DNA of 64,000 nucleotides from positions 1 through 64,000 of the forward strand of contig DATNDU010000079.1 of NCBI GenBank assembly GCA_035606915.1, in the 5' to 3' direction. Shown here in pieces: positions 15,036 through 25,215 of the stretch (position 1 is the stretch's first letter; the number at the start of each line of letters is the position of its first letter). The stretch comes from Roseiarcus sp035606915. Lineage in GTDB: Bacteria; Pseudomonadota; Alphaproteobacteria; Rhizobiales; Beijerinckiaceae. The notes beneath the pieces were generated by a model. That model made no database searches, was not told the origin of the DNA, and saw only the letters and a list, made by a program, of their open reading frames with translations. The translations under genes and the position numbers were made by a program.

Positions 15036-17018
15036 CTACAGCGCCATGCGGCGCAGCTCCGCCTTCGCGCCCTCGTATTCGATGAAGCCGGTCGGACATT
15101 CCTTCTGCGCCGCACGGAGCCGCGCCGCGTTGACATCGCTGGCGTCGACGCCAAGCCGCGACATGGCGAAATAGAAATCCGCCTCGCAGCGCTCGCCGTC
15201 ATCGCGCGCCGCTGCGCGAGCGGCCGGAAGGCCGATATCGCCGAGCAGCAGGCGCGCCACCGGCGCCGGCCAAGCGCTGGGCGCGGCGGCCAGTCGCCAG
15301 CGTAGCTCGGCGGCCCCGTCGCGGCGCCGCCGCGCCTCGGCGAGAAAAACCCACAGAGCCGGGTACAGAAAAGCCGGCTTGTCGTCGGCGCGGCGGAAAT
15401 CGGCGAAGGCGAGGGCGGGCTCGTCTTTGTAGAGCCAGACGCGGCCGCGCTGGAAGGCGGCTTCGGCATCGGCGGGGTTGGCGTGCAACGCGGCGTTGAG
15501 TTGGCGCAGCGCGCCGTCGAAATCGCCGGCGTCGATGTCATGGGCGGCCGACACGCGGCGCACCAGCGCGTCGCGCGGCGCCTTGGCGCGCGCCTGCACG
15601 AGATCGGCGCCAGCGCCTTTGGCGTCGCCGGCCTCCAGGCGGGCTTGCGCGCGCAGCGCCAGCAGTTCCGGCGCGCCGGGGCGGTGCTTCAGCGCCGCGT
15701 CGAGATCGGCGACGGCGGCGGCGGGCGCATTGCGGCGGCGGTCGACATCGGCGCGCTGAACGTAGAGCGGGATCGCCTGCGGCGCGACGCGCAGCGCCGC
15801 GTCGAGATCGGCGAGCGCGGCGTCGTAGCGGTGCATTGCCGCCTCGGCGGCGGCGCGCGGCGATAGCGCCTCGATGCGGCCCGGCGCGATGGCGAGCGCA
15901 CGGTCAAGGGCCTCGACGGCGCTCGGGTAATCGCCGCGCGCCGCCAGCCGCGCCGCGCGCGCCTCGAAGCGCAGCGCATCGAGCCGGCGCCATTGCGCCG
16001 GCCCCCAAAGCGTCGCCGCCGTAACCAGCGCCAGCGCCGCCGCGACGCCAATGCCGGCGCCTATGCGCCGCAACCGCGGCGAAGCCGGCGGCGCCGGCCC
16101 GACCAGGAACAGCAGGCCCAGCGCCAGCGGGAAGATGGCGAGGATGGCGACGCGGAAGAACAGGTCCGCCGACTCCAGCATGAAGCCGGTCAATGCGCCG
16201 GCGACGAGCGCCAGCGTCGCCGCGCCGGCAAGGCCGCCGCCGATGAGCCAGCCGAGGCCGCGCGACATCGCGAGGCAGGGCAAACGCCGCCGCGGCGGCG
16301 CAAGCTCGCCCCAGGGCCGCAGCGCCAGCACCGCGGCGGCGCCGACGAGCGCCGCCGCCACCTCGCCGGCGGCGAGCAGCGCGCGCAGGCTGACCGCCGG
16401 GCTCCAGCCGAACGCCGCCACGAAACGCCGAAACGCCGCCGGCGCCGCGGCGCTGGAACTGCCGGCGAACGCCGCGAAATCATAGACGCCGTGGATCGCC
16501 GCCAAGCCCATCCAGGCGGCGACCCCGAGCCCGACGCCGCGCCAGCCCGGCCGCAGGCTCGCCACGACGAAGCCGCCCGCCAGCCCCGCGAAGACATGAA
16601 ACGGCATCGCCGTCAGCGCCCGCTCGACCGCCAGCGTCGTCCAGCCGGCGCCAGCGGCGCCGATGTAGAAAACGTCCTCAAGGGCGGCGAAGGCGAGCGA
16701 CAGCACGCCAGCGGCAAACACCACGTCGCGCCGCCGGCGCGCCAGATAATGCCGGCGCAGGAAGGCGGCGACGCCGACAAGCTTGACCCCCTCCTCCGGC
16801 AGCCCGGCGAACAGGAACGCCATCGTCTGCGCCGAAAAGTGCAGCGGATTGGCTCTGAGATCGAACGGCGCCAGCGCCACGGCGACCGCCGCGCCGAGCG
16901 TCAGACCGATGGCGAGCGCATCGACATAGAGCCGGCCGGCGATACGGCCGCGCGCCAGCAACAGCGCGATCAGCGCCGCCGAAGCCGCCGTCGTCGCCGC
17001 GCCGATGAGCGGCGTCAT
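15036..17018 (-). CDS. PrsW-type intramembrane protease fused to TPR domain
   Basis: The 660-residue protein has about nine membrane helices in its first 350 residues. PrsW-family motifs are visible in order: LPEEGVKL (EExxK) near residue 75, FAALEDVFY (FxxxE) near 112, FHVFAG near 143, and HGVYDF (HxxxD) near 180. PrsW proteins are membrane proteases; in Bacillus PrsW makes the first cut of an anti-sigma factor. From about residue 370 the chain turns into tetratricopeptide repeats (several copies of the AxxxLDxAL...P-x-A-x-ALxxRAxA pattern), ending in a Cys-containing tail. The start overlaps the DUF2628 stop by 4 bases. The substrate is unknown. The TPR part probably binds a partner protein. 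Confidence 0.8.
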   Translation of the reverse strand: MTPLIGAATTAASAALIALLLARGRIAGRLYVDALAIGLTLGAAVAVALAPFDLRANPLHFSAQTMAFLFAGLPEEGVKLVGVAAFLRRHYLARRRRDVVFAAGVLSLAFAALEDVFYIGAAGAGWTTLAVERALTAMPFHVFAGLAGGFVVASLRPGWRGVGLGVAAWMGLAAIHGVYDFAAFAGSSSAAAPAAFRRFVAAFGWSPAVSLRALLAAGEVAAALVGAAAVLALRPWGELAPPRRRLPCLAMSRGLGWLIGGGLAGAATLALVAGALTGFMLESADLFFRVAILAIFPLALGLLFLVGPAPPASPRLRRIGAGIGVAAALALVTAATLWGPAQWRRLDALRFEARAARLAARGDYPSAVEALDRALAIAPGRIEALSPRAAAEAAMHRYDAALADLDAALRVAPQAIPLYVQRADVDRRRNAPAAAVADLDAALKHRPGAPELLALRAQARLEAGDAKGAGADLVQARAKAPRDALVRRVSAAHDIDAGDFDGALRQLNAALHANPADAEAAFQRGRVWLYKDEPALAFADFRRADDKPAFLYPALWVFLAEARRRRDGAAELRWRLAAAPSAWPAPVARLLLGDIGLPAARAAARDDGERCEADFYFAMSRLGVDASDVNAARLRAAQKECPTGFIEYEGAKAELRRMAL

Positions 17019-17446
17019 TTGAGGCCGAAAACGGCGTGTTCGCCGACCTTCAGCGACAGCACGAAAGCGGAAAAGGCAAAGGCGAGCCCGACGGCGGCGC
17101 CCGTCCACGAAACACCGCCGGCGCGCGCGATCAGCGCCCGCGCCTCCTCCTCGTCGGCGGCGTCGGCGCGGATGCGGGCGATCGTCGCCTCGGCCGCCGA
17201 GAAATAGAACCTGAGCCCCAGCGCGCCGATGAGCGAGGCGCCCCAATCGAGATAGGCGAGGCCCGGGACATAGGCGAACAGCAGCGGGCCCGCCGAGACC
17301 AGCGCCGCCCACAAATACATTTTGCGATAGAGAAACCACGCCTGCGGCGCGATGAGGCCCGGCCAGCAGAACGTCCAGAAGCCGAGCCGCGCCGCGTCAT
17401 ACCGCGCCATCAGCCGCGCGCCATTGCGCCCGACATAGAGCGCCAT
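17015..17446 (-). CDS. DUF2628 membrane protein
   Basis: The 143-residue protein matches DUF2628: after an N-terminal MALYVGRNGARLMARYDAA it has GFWTFCWPGLIAPQAWFLYR and a YLWAALVSAGPLLFAYVPGL helix, the pattern of small membrane proteins that carry aromatic-rich helices. Three to four transmembrane segments are expected. Its start has GAGGAG about 12 bases upstream. It follows the Rrf2 gene by 32 bases and overlaps the PrsW gene, so it belongs to that operon. Function of the family is not known. Confidence 0.8.
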   Translation of the reverse strand: MALYVGRNGARLMARYDAARLGFWTFCWPGLIAPQAWFLYRKMYLWAALVSAGPLLFAYVPGLAYLDWGASLIGALGLRFYFSAAEATIARIRADAADEEEARALIARAGGVSWTGAAVGLAFAFSAFVLSLKVGEHAVFGLK

Positions 17447-17478
17447 GTCGCCGCGCCGCTCCTCAGCCTGCGCGGCGC

Positions 17479-17907
17479 TCACAACGCCAGCGCGCCGAGT
17501 TGGCGCAATTGCGCCAGCGTACAATCGTCGAGCACGGAGGCGATGGCGTCGCGCGCCTTGGCCATGATGATCTGCACGCCGCAAGGCCGGTCGGCGGCGC
17601 AATCGTCGCAGCGCCGGTAAAAGACTTTGCTGGCGCAGCCGATCGGCGCCAGCATGCCGTCGAGCGCGCGCACGATCTCGCCGACACGGATCGAATCGGG
17701 CGAGCGCGCCAACATATAACCGCCGCCGCGCCCCTTCTTCGAATGCACGAAGCCGGCCGTGCGCAATTCGCCGAGGATAGCGTCAAGAAATTTCTTCGGG
17801 ATGGCGTTGGCGGCGGCGATGTCGGCGACCAGCGCCGGCCGGCCGGCAGGCATCGCCGCCAGGTGGCTCATCGCCTTGAGCCCGTATTTGCCCTTGTTGG
17901 TCAACAT
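17479..17907 (-). CDS. Rrf2-family transcriptional regulator with Cys cluster
   Basis: The 142-residue protein starts MLTNKGKYGLKAMSHLAAMP and contains the winged helix of the Rrf2 family, with the KKFLDAILGELRTAGFVHSK recognition region and the wing GRGGGYMLA. Four cysteines, C91, C100, C103 and C109, lie where IscR, RirA and NsrR bind an Fe-S cluster. It is thus expected to sense iron, redox state or NO. It heads the operon with DUF2628, PrsW-TPR and P450 and probably controls it. RirA or IscR identity cannot be claimed: the isc/suf genes are not here and the Cys spacing differs slightly. Confidence 0.88.
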   Translation of the reverse strand: MLTNKGKYGLKAMSHLAAMPAGRPALVADIAAANAIPKKFLDAILGELRTAGFVHSKKGRGGGYMLARSPDSIRVGEIVRALDGMLAPIGCASKVFYRRCDDCAADRPCGVQIIMAKARDAIASVLDDCTLAQLRQLGALAL

Positions 17908-18023
17908 ATCCGTTCTATCCGAATACTCATCTATTGAGTGTCGGTTTACCGCATTTCAAGGCGGCGCTGCGCTCGCGGGCCGAGATTTGCTAGATTTATT
18001 CACAATTCCAGTGAGGCGCGACA

Positions 18024-18527
18024 ATGACGAAAGCGATTGTGGCCGCTTGCGCGGCGTTAGCCATGCTGACCGGCCCGGCCTCGGCCGGCGTCTTGACCTC
18101 ATTCGCCACCGGCTACGCGCCCGGCACGATCGTCATCAGCCAGCACCTGCGCAAGCTGTTCTTCGTCGTTCAGCCCGGCGAGGCCATCGCCTACCCGGTG
18201 GCGGTGGCCAAACGCGGCAAAGAATGGCGCGGTTACGCCCGCGTCGACGGCAAATATATCGAGCCGGCGTGGGCGGCGCCCGAATCGGTCAAACGCGACC
18301 ATCCGGAGCTTAACAAGGTGATCCCCGGCGGTTCGCCGCACAATCCGATGGGCGCGCGCGCCATCACGCTCGACCGCGATCAGGTCGCCATTCACGGCAC
18401 GACGCGCCGGATGCGCGCTTCGGTCGGCACCGCCGCCTCCTATGGCTGCATCCGCATGTACAACGAAGACGTGATCGACCTCTACGACCGCGTCAGCGTC
18501 GGCGCCGAAGTCGTCATGGTGCCCTGA
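18024..18527 (+). CDS. L,D-transpeptidase (YkuD family)
   Basis: The 167-residue protein has a signal peptide (MTKAIVAACAALAMLTGPASA). The mature part is a YkuD domain: it holds IVISQHLRKLFFVV, NPMGARAI and the catalytic block HGT (H124) with SYGCIRM (C142). The family makes 3-3 peptidoglycan cross-links or attaches proteins to the wall in the periplasm. It has no peptidoglycan-binding LysM domain. It is convergent with the DUF1674 gene, 7 bases apart. Confidence 0.92.
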   Translation: MTKAIVAACAALAMLTGPASAGVLTSFATGYAPGTIVISQHLRKLFFVVQPGEAIAYPVAVAKRGKEWRGYARVDGKYIEPAWAAPESVKRDHPELNKVIPGGSPHNPMGARAITLDRDQVAIHGTTRRMRASVGTAASYGCIRMYNEDVIDLYDRVSVGAEVVMVP

Positions 18528-18534
18528 GCGCGGC

Positions 18535-18729
18535 TCAGAAATCGCTGGCGACGCCCTTCACTTCCCAGTCGCCATAGCGAGCGGGATCGAGGCCGCCACG
18601 GCCGCCGAACTCGGGCGCGGCCCGCGGCTTCGGCGCGGCGCGGCGCGCTTGCGCCTCCGCGAGCGCCCGCGCGGCGGCGGCCAGCGGACGCTGGACGGGA
18701 GCCTCGGGCGGGTCGGGGCTTTTGCTCAT
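18535..18729 (-). CDS. DUF1674 protein (SDHAF4-like)
   Basis: The 64-residue protein ends with EFGGRGGLDPARYGDWEVKG followed by VASDF, which is the DUF1674 signature. The family is homologous to mitochondrial SDHAF4, which helps to assemble flavinylated SdhA. The N-terminal half is a disordered Pro/Ala-rich stretch. Length is normal for bacterial members. The gene is divergent from the RsmB gene. A succinate dehydrogenase assembly role is from family knowledge only; sdh genes are not in the window. Confidence 0.85.
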   Translation of the reverse strand: MSKSPDPPEAPVQRPLAAAARALAEAQARRAAPKPRAAPEFGGRGGLDPARYGDWEVKGVASDF

Positions 18730-18824
18730 GCGGGATTCTCGCTCATCGGCGTAGACTTAGGGCGATACTGGCGCGCGCGCCAGAGGGACGTGCTAAGACG
18801 GTCGCAACAGCGATTCGGCGTGAG

Positions 18825-20201
18825 GTGAGTTTGAGGCTGACCGGTCCCGCGATGCGGAAGAATGCGGGCGCGCAGCGCCCGCCGCCCCCCGAGGCGACGC
18901 CGGGATATGTCGCCCGGTGGGTCGCGGCGCAAGCGATCAGCGACGCATTGACCTATGGGAAGCCGCTCGACGATCGCTTCCCCGGCCTGGATGGCGATGC
19001 CGCGCCGCAGGCGCTGGATGCGCGCGACCGCGCGCTGGCGCGCTCCATCGCCACGGTGGCGATGCGCCGGCTCGGCACCATCCGCAAGGGTCTGGCGCGC
19101 TTTCTCGAAAAAGGCATGCCGCGCAAGGCCGGCTCGCTGGAGGCGACGCTGATCGCGGCGGCGGCGCAGGTGCTGTTTCTTGAGGCCTCCGACCACGCCG
19201 CCGTCGATCTCGCGGTGCGCGCCGTGCGCGCCGATCCCGCGAGCGCGCCCTATGTGGCGCTCGCCAACGCGGTGTTGCGCAACATCGGCCGGGCGAAGGA
19301 CGAGATCGTCGGCGACGCCGAGCCGCTCGACGACGTGCCGCCGTGGCTCGCCGCGCGCTGGAAGACGCATTACGGCGAAGAGACGCTGCTCGCCATCGCC
19401 AGGGCGCATCTCCAGGAGCCGACGCTCGACCTCACCGTGAAAGACGATGCGCAGGGGTGGGCGCGCCGGCTCGGCGCGACGGTGCTGCCGACGGGCTCGG
19501 TGCGGCTCGAAACCCATGCGCCGATCCCGGATCTCGATGGCTTCGGCGAGGGCCAATGGTGGGTGCAGGACGCCGCCGCGGCGCTGCCGGCGCGCTTGCT
19601 GCCGATTTCGCCCGGCGACCGCGTGCTCGATCTCTGCGCCGCCCCCGGCGGCAAGACGGCACAATTGGCGGCGCGCGGGGCGCGCGTCTCGGCCCTCGAC
19701 CGCTCGGCGCAGCGCTTGAAGCGGGTCGCCGCCAATCTCGAACGGCTGCGGCTTGAGGCCGAACTCGTCGTCGCCAACGCCGCCACCTATGACGCCGCGC
19801 CGTTCGACGCCGCGCTGGTCGATGCCCCCTGCTCCTCCACCGGCACCATCCGCCGCCATCCCGACGTCGCCTGGACCAAGCGCCAGGCCGATATCACGGC
19901 GCTGGCCAAGACGCAGGCCGAATTGCTCGCTCGCGCGATCACGCTGACCAAGCGCGGCGGCACGATCGTCTATAGCACCTGCTCGCTGGAGCCGGAGGAA
20001 GGCGAGGCGCAGATCGCGGCGCTGCTGCGCCGGCATCCCGAGGTGACGCGGGCGCCGATTTCGGCCGACGAAATCGGCGGCCTGACGGAATGCGTGACGG
20101 CGCAGGGCGACTTGCGCACCCTGCCCTGCCATTTGCAGGCGGCCACGCCGCGCCAGTCCGGGCTCGACGGGTTTTATGTGGCCAGGCTACGGCGCGGCTA
20201 G
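18825..20201 (+). CDS. RsmB/NOP-family RNA cytosine methyltransferase
   Basis: The 458-residue protein has an N-terminal NusB-like helical domain (residues 30 to 150) and a C-terminal SAM-dependent m5C methyltransferase. The SAM loop is LDLCAAPGGKTAQLA near 268, and the two catalytic cysteines lie in DAPCSSTGTIRRHPD and YSTCSLEPEEGE. RsmB modifies C967 of 16S rRNA in E. coli, and this homologue probably modifies 16S rRNA as well. GTG at 18825 is used as start; ATG at 18852 is an alternative with a poorer upstream site. It ends convergently with LysR, overlapping by 4 bases. The htpX gene often found beside it is absent. Confidence 0.9.
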   Translation: MSLRLTGPAMRKNAGAQRPPPPEATPGYVARWVAAQAISDALTYGKPLDDRFPGLDGDAAPQALDARDRALARSIATVAMRRLGTIRKGLARFLEKGMPRKAGSLEATLIAAAAQVLFLEASDHAAVDLAVRAVRADPASAPYVALANAVLRNIGRAKDEIVGDAEPLDDVPPWLAARWKTHYGEETLLAIARAHLQEPTLDLTVKDDAQGWARRLGATVLPTGSVRLETHAPIPDLDGFGEGQWWVQDAAAALPARLLPISPGDRVLDLCAAPGGKTAQLAARGARVSALDRSAQRLKRVAANLERLRLEAELVVANAATYDAAPFDAALVDAPCSSTGTIRRHPDVAWTKRQADITALAKTQAELLARAITLTKRGGTIVYSTCSLEPEEGEAQIAALLRRHPEVTRAPISADEIGGLTECVTAQGDLRTLPCHLQAATPRQSGLDGFYVARLRRG

Positions 20202-21070
20202 AAAATCGCGCGGTCGCGCTGCACCGCAGCGACGATATGATCGTGCGCGGCGCGGATGCGGCCAAGTCCGCGCGTGTCCTCGTGGGTGACGATCCAATAG
20301 GCGCGCGCCGCGGCGCGTTCCGGCAGCACGCGGCTGAGATCGGCAAAGCGGCGGGCGATGAAATCATGCACGACGCCGAGACCGACGCCGGCGCGCATCG
20401 CCTCTAGCTGCGTCACCGCGCTGGTGCATTCGAACTGCGTCGGCTTGTCGCCGAACAATTCGCTGACATAGCTGAGCGCGTTGGAGAAGGCGTATTCCTC
20501 GACATAGCCGATGAGCCGATGGCCGGCGAAATCCGGCCCCGGCGGCCCGTGGGCTTCGAGATAGGCGGCGCTGGCGTAGAGGCCGAGCGTGTAATCGGTG
20601 AGCTTGCGGGCGAAGAAGCGGCCGGAGTCGGGCTCGTCGATGCCGATGACGATATCGACCTCGCGCCGCGCCAACGGCGTCAGGCGCGGCAACGGCAGAA
20701 GTTGCACCCGCAGCGCGGGATTGCGGGCGATGAACGGCCCCAGCGCCTGGGCCAGATAATAGGTCGAGAACCCGTCCGGGGCGCCGATGCGCACGTCGCC
20801 CGCCAGTTCGACGTCGAGGCCGGAGACCTCGCTCTGCGCATGCAGAAAGGCGCTCTCCATCTGCTCGGCGGCGGTGAGGAAGCGCTCGCCGGCGCCGGTC
20901 AGGCGCGCGCCGGTGGTGCGGCGATCGAACAGTTTCGCGCCCAGCGCCGCCTCCAGCGCCGCGACGCGCCGGCTGGCGGTGGCGTGGTCGATGTGCAGCC
21001 GCCGCGCCCCGGCGACGAACTGCCCGGCGCGGGCGACGGCGAGGAAGACGCGCACGTTGTCCCAGTCCAT
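20198..21070 (-). CDS. LysR-family regulator, probably of mmsA
   Basis: The 290-residue protein starts MDWDNVRVFLAVARAGQFVA and has the LysR winged helix in residues 1 to 60 (HIDHATASRRVAALEAALGA), then the periplasmic-binding-like sensor domain. It is divergent from mmsA, with 157 bases between the starts, the usual layout for a LysR regulator and its target. The effector is not known. A valine or inositol catabolic intermediate would fit the neighbour. Confidence 0.9.
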   Translation of the reverse strand: MDWDNVRVFLAVARAGQFVAGARRLHIDHATASRRVAALEAALGAKLFDRRTTGARLTGAGERFLTAAEQMESAFLHAQSEVSGLDVELAGDVRIGAPDGFSTYYLAQALGPFIARNPALRVQLLPLPRLTPLARREVDIVIGIDEPDSGRFFARKLTDYTLGLYASAAYLEAHGPPGPDFAGHRLIGYVEEYAFSNALSYVSELFGDKPTQFECTSAVTQLEAMRAGVGLGVVHDFIARRFADLSRVLPERAAARAYWIVTHEDTRGLGRIRAAHDHIVAAVQRDRAIF

Positions 21071-21227
21071 GCGGCTACCTTAGCCCAGTTTCGCACGGAT
21101 GAAGCGCGAAATCGTGAATTGTTGTGCGGGAAATCAAGGCGCATAAGTTCCGCTATCGGGACGCGGTCCCCTCGCGCCTTCGCTCTGCTGCGCTCGCGAT
21201 GGCGATTCGCAAACATGGGAGCGAAAA

Positions 21228-22724
<1,497 letters not shown>

Positions 22725-22734
22725 TCCGGCGGGC

Positions 22735-23031
22735 TCAGGCCGCCAGCGCCAGCCGCACCGCGCGGCCGCTGGCGACGATGCGGCGCAAGGTCAGCGCCGC
22801 GTGGCCGTCGCTGCGGCACTCCTCGACGGCGTAGGCGATTTCCACCACGCCGTCGGCTTCGTAATCCTCCGCCGCGCGAACGAGCGCCCGGGTGGCGATT
22901 TCGCGATCGAGGTCGCCAAGCTCGCGGTCGGCGGCGCGCCAGGGCGAATAGGCGGTGATGCGGCCGATCGTGTGCTGCTCGCGCGTGGTGTCGAGCAAAG
23001 CGCTGAAACTGACGTGCATGACGCTACCCAT
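22735..23031 (-). CDS. Small protein, weakly YbjQ-like
   Basis: This is a protein of 98 residues without a firm family match. The middle (RALVRAAEDYEADGVVEIAY) and end (LTLRRIVASGRAVRL) resemble the YbjQ/heavy-metal-binding-domain plan, in which a helix is followed by GADAVV and a strand and the end reads TGTAV. The usual Gly/Cys positions are not all present, so the call is tentative. The start at 23031 has GAGGGC about 9 bases upstream. It is convergent with mmsA, 10 bases apart, and has no partner on its strand. Confidence 0.45.
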   Translation of the reverse strand: MGSVMHVSFSALLDTTREQHTIGRITAYSPWRAADRELGDLDREIATRALVRAAEDYEADGVVEIAYAVEECRSDGHAALTLRRIVASGRAVRLALAA

Positions 23032-23130
23032 ACCAAAGCCCTCGCCGCAGTTTGACGCCCAGCGCTCGCCGAACGGTTAAGCCCCGTTCATGTTTTGGCG
23101 TTGATTGCGCTTATGGTTTACGTGGCGGAC

Positions 23131-25215
23131 TTACGGTCTGCGCCTCAGTCGGCGGCCACTCTCGCTGAACCACATCCCCACCAGCGCCCCGATCAGCACG
23201 ACGAGGCCGCCGAAGCCGAGCGCCAGCGGCCAGCGCGAGCTGCCGATCAACGCGCTGGCGCCGGTGCGCTTGATGGCGAGATAGCCGGCGCCGGCGTAGA
23301 TCGGCGAGTTGCGCATCGCCACGAGGCGCAGCGCGCCGGGGTCGCCAAGCCGGCGCGCCGAGCCGCCGGTCGCCTCGGCGAGCGGCCCCAGATGCGCGGT
23401 CGTCGAGACCACCTCCTGGAACTCCAGCGGATTGTCGGGCCCGACATTGACCAGCGCGACATGCTCGCCGTCCTCAGCCCGATAAAGCCCGTTATCCTCG
23501 ACCGCCACGGTGACGCGGCTCAGGCCCGGCTCGGCGGCGGTCAGCGTCAACTTGCGCGAAGCGCCGTCCGGGCCGGTCAACGTCACCGGCGGGATGCCGT
23601 CCTTCAGGCTCTGGCGCTCGATCGTCACCTGCTGCCCGCGGGCGCGGGCGCGCAACGCCTCCTCTTCGAGTTCCGGCTCCTTCATCAGCCAATGCGCCAG
23701 CCGCCGCAGCAGATCGAGATGCGGGCCGCCGCCGTCGTAGCCGCGCGACCATAGCCAGATCTGATCCGACAGCAGCAGCGCCACGCGGCCCTTGCCGACG
23801 CGCTCCAGCGCCAGCAGCGGAATATTCGGCTCCGCCTGCATGATGTTGACGCCGGCCGTCAGCTTGGCGCCGATGGCGCGGAACCAATGGCCCCAGACCG
23901 GCGGCTTCGCCTCGGCGCCGGGGAGATCGCGCGCCACCGGGTGCTTGGCCCCGTCCGGCGAGACCTCGGGCCGGAAGGCGCGCACGATGTCCTGGCCGGT
24001 CGGCCGCGCCGGCGAAATCGCGCCGAGCGGCGTGTTGTAGAGCCCCTCCGGGGTCTCGAACTCCGGCCCCACCGCCAGCAGCAGCGCGCCGCCGTTGTGG
24101 ACATAGCGCACGATATTTTCGAGATAGACCTCCGGCAACACCGCCTGCGTCGAGTAGCGGTCGAAGATGATGAGGTCGAAATCCTTGATCTTGCGGCCGA
24201 ACAGATCGGCGACGGGAAAGGCGATCAGCGACAGTTCGTTGATCGGCGTGCCGTCGGTGCTCTTGTCCGGCGGGCGCAGAATGGTAAAATGCACGAGATC
24301 GACATTGGCGTCGGATTTCAACAGGTTGCGCCACATGCGCTCGCCCGGATGGGGTTCTCCCGAAACCAGCAGCACGCGCAGCTTGTCGCGCACGCCGTCG
24401 ATCGTCACCACCGCCTTGTTGTTGACGGCGGTCAATTCGCCCGGCAGCGTCGCCACTTCGAGTTCGAAGATGTTGTCGCCGGCGTGGTCGATCGGCGCGG
24501 CGATGTCGAGGCGCTGGCCGATCTCGGCGTCATAGCTGGCGACCGTCTTGCCGTCGCGCTTGACCGTCACCGTCGCCGGCTCGCCGTGGTCGGCGCTGTC
24601 GAGCACGCGCACGCCGATGGTCTGCTTCTTGCCGACGATGCCGTAACGCGGGGCCTCGACCAGTTCCAGCCGCCGGTCGCGCTCGCCGGCGTGGCCGGTG
24701 ATGAGCGCGTGCAGCGGGGCGTGGAAGCCGAGCGCGTCGGCTTTGGCGGGAATGTCGTGGACGACGCCGTCGGTGATGAGGATGGCGCCGCCGACGCGCT
24801 CCGGCGGCGTATCGGCGAGCGCGTTGCGCAGCGCCGCGAATAGCTGCGTACCCTTGTTGTCGGCATCCTCGCGCGGCGTGTCGACGAAATGCGCCTCGAC
24901 ATTAGGCATCGCCGCCAATTGCTTGGCGACCGCCGCCCTCGCCGCCTGGGTCTGCTCGGCACGCTCGCCGATGCGGTTGGAGGCGGAGTGGTCGACGACG
25001 ACGGCGACGACGTCCTTGAGCGGCCGGCGGTCCTCGCGCGTCAACGACGGGTCGGCGATGGCGAAGAGCAGCAGGGCGGCGACGAGGGCGCGCAAAAGCG
25101 CCGCGCGCGGGCGCGTCCAAGCCGTCAGCGCGACCACCGCGACCGCCGCCGCGCCGAGCGCGACGAAGGCCCAGAATGGAAACACCGGCGAGAGGCTCAA
25201 CGACAAGTCGTTCAC
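23131..25215 (-). CDS. Membrane protein with VWA/glutamine amidotransferase-like domains
   Basis: The 694-residue protein has two N-terminal membrane helices, a region with VVAVVVDHSASNR near residue 72 (a DxSxS-like MIDAS motif), a long beta-rich central part, a class I glutamine amidotransferase-like fold near 330 to 480 (IIFDRYSTQAVLPEVYLENI, NGGALLLAVGPEFE), and one C-terminal helix followed by RRLRRRP. It is the last gene of the cluster MoxR, DUF58, BatA-DUF4159 and this protein; its ATG overlaps the stop of the previous gene. Such clusters are conserved in Hyphomicrobiales and are thought to help fold or activate metalloproteins or to act at the envelope. Function is not proven. Confidence 0.8.
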   Translation of the reverse strand: MNDLSLSLSPVFPFWAFVALGAAAVAVVALTAWTRPRAALLRALVAALLLFAIADPSLTREDRRPLKDVVAVVVDHSASNRIGERAEQTQAARAAVAKQLAAMPNVEAHFVDTPREDADNKGTQLFAALRNALADTPPERVGGAILITDGVVHDIPAKADALGFHAPLHALITGHAGERDRRLELVEAPRYGIVGKKQTIGVRVLDSADHGEPATVTVKRDGKTVASYDAEIGQRLDIAAPIDHAGDNIFELEVATLPGELTAVNNKAVVTIDGVRDKLRVLLVSGEPHPGERMWRNLLKSDANVDLVHFTILRPPDKSTDGTPINELSLIAFPVADLFGRKIKDFDLIIFDRYSTQAVLPEVYLENIVRYVHNGGALLLAVGPEFETPEGLYNTPLGAISPARPTGQDIVRAFRPEVSPDGAKHPVARDLPGAEAKPPVWGHWFRAIGAKLTAGVNIMQAEPNIPLLALERVGKGRVALLLSDQIWLWSRGYDGGGPHLDLLRRLAHWLMKEPELEEEALRARARGQQVTIERQSLKDGIPPVTLTGPDGASRKLTLTAAEPGLSRVTVAVEDNGLYRAEDGEHVALVNVGPDNPLEFQEVVSTTAHLGPLAEATGGSARRLGDPGALRLVAMRNSPIYAGAGYLAIKRTGASALIGSSRWPLALGFGGLVVLIGALVGMWFSESGRRLRRRP

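Noticed and set aside
13820..15541. Single 573-codon frame covering the P450 gene and more
   Set aside because: Only the part from 15019 is P450; the upstream part is a shadow of the PrsW-TPR gene in another frame.
15993..17207. 404-codon plus-strand ORF rich in Arg, Gln and Ala
   Set aside because: Low-complexity antisense shadow of the PrsW-TPR and DUF2628 genes.
21139..21200. Another copy of the GCGAGCGAAGCG-type repeat before mmsA
   Set aside because: Likeness is limited to a few short words and has no matching inverted end.
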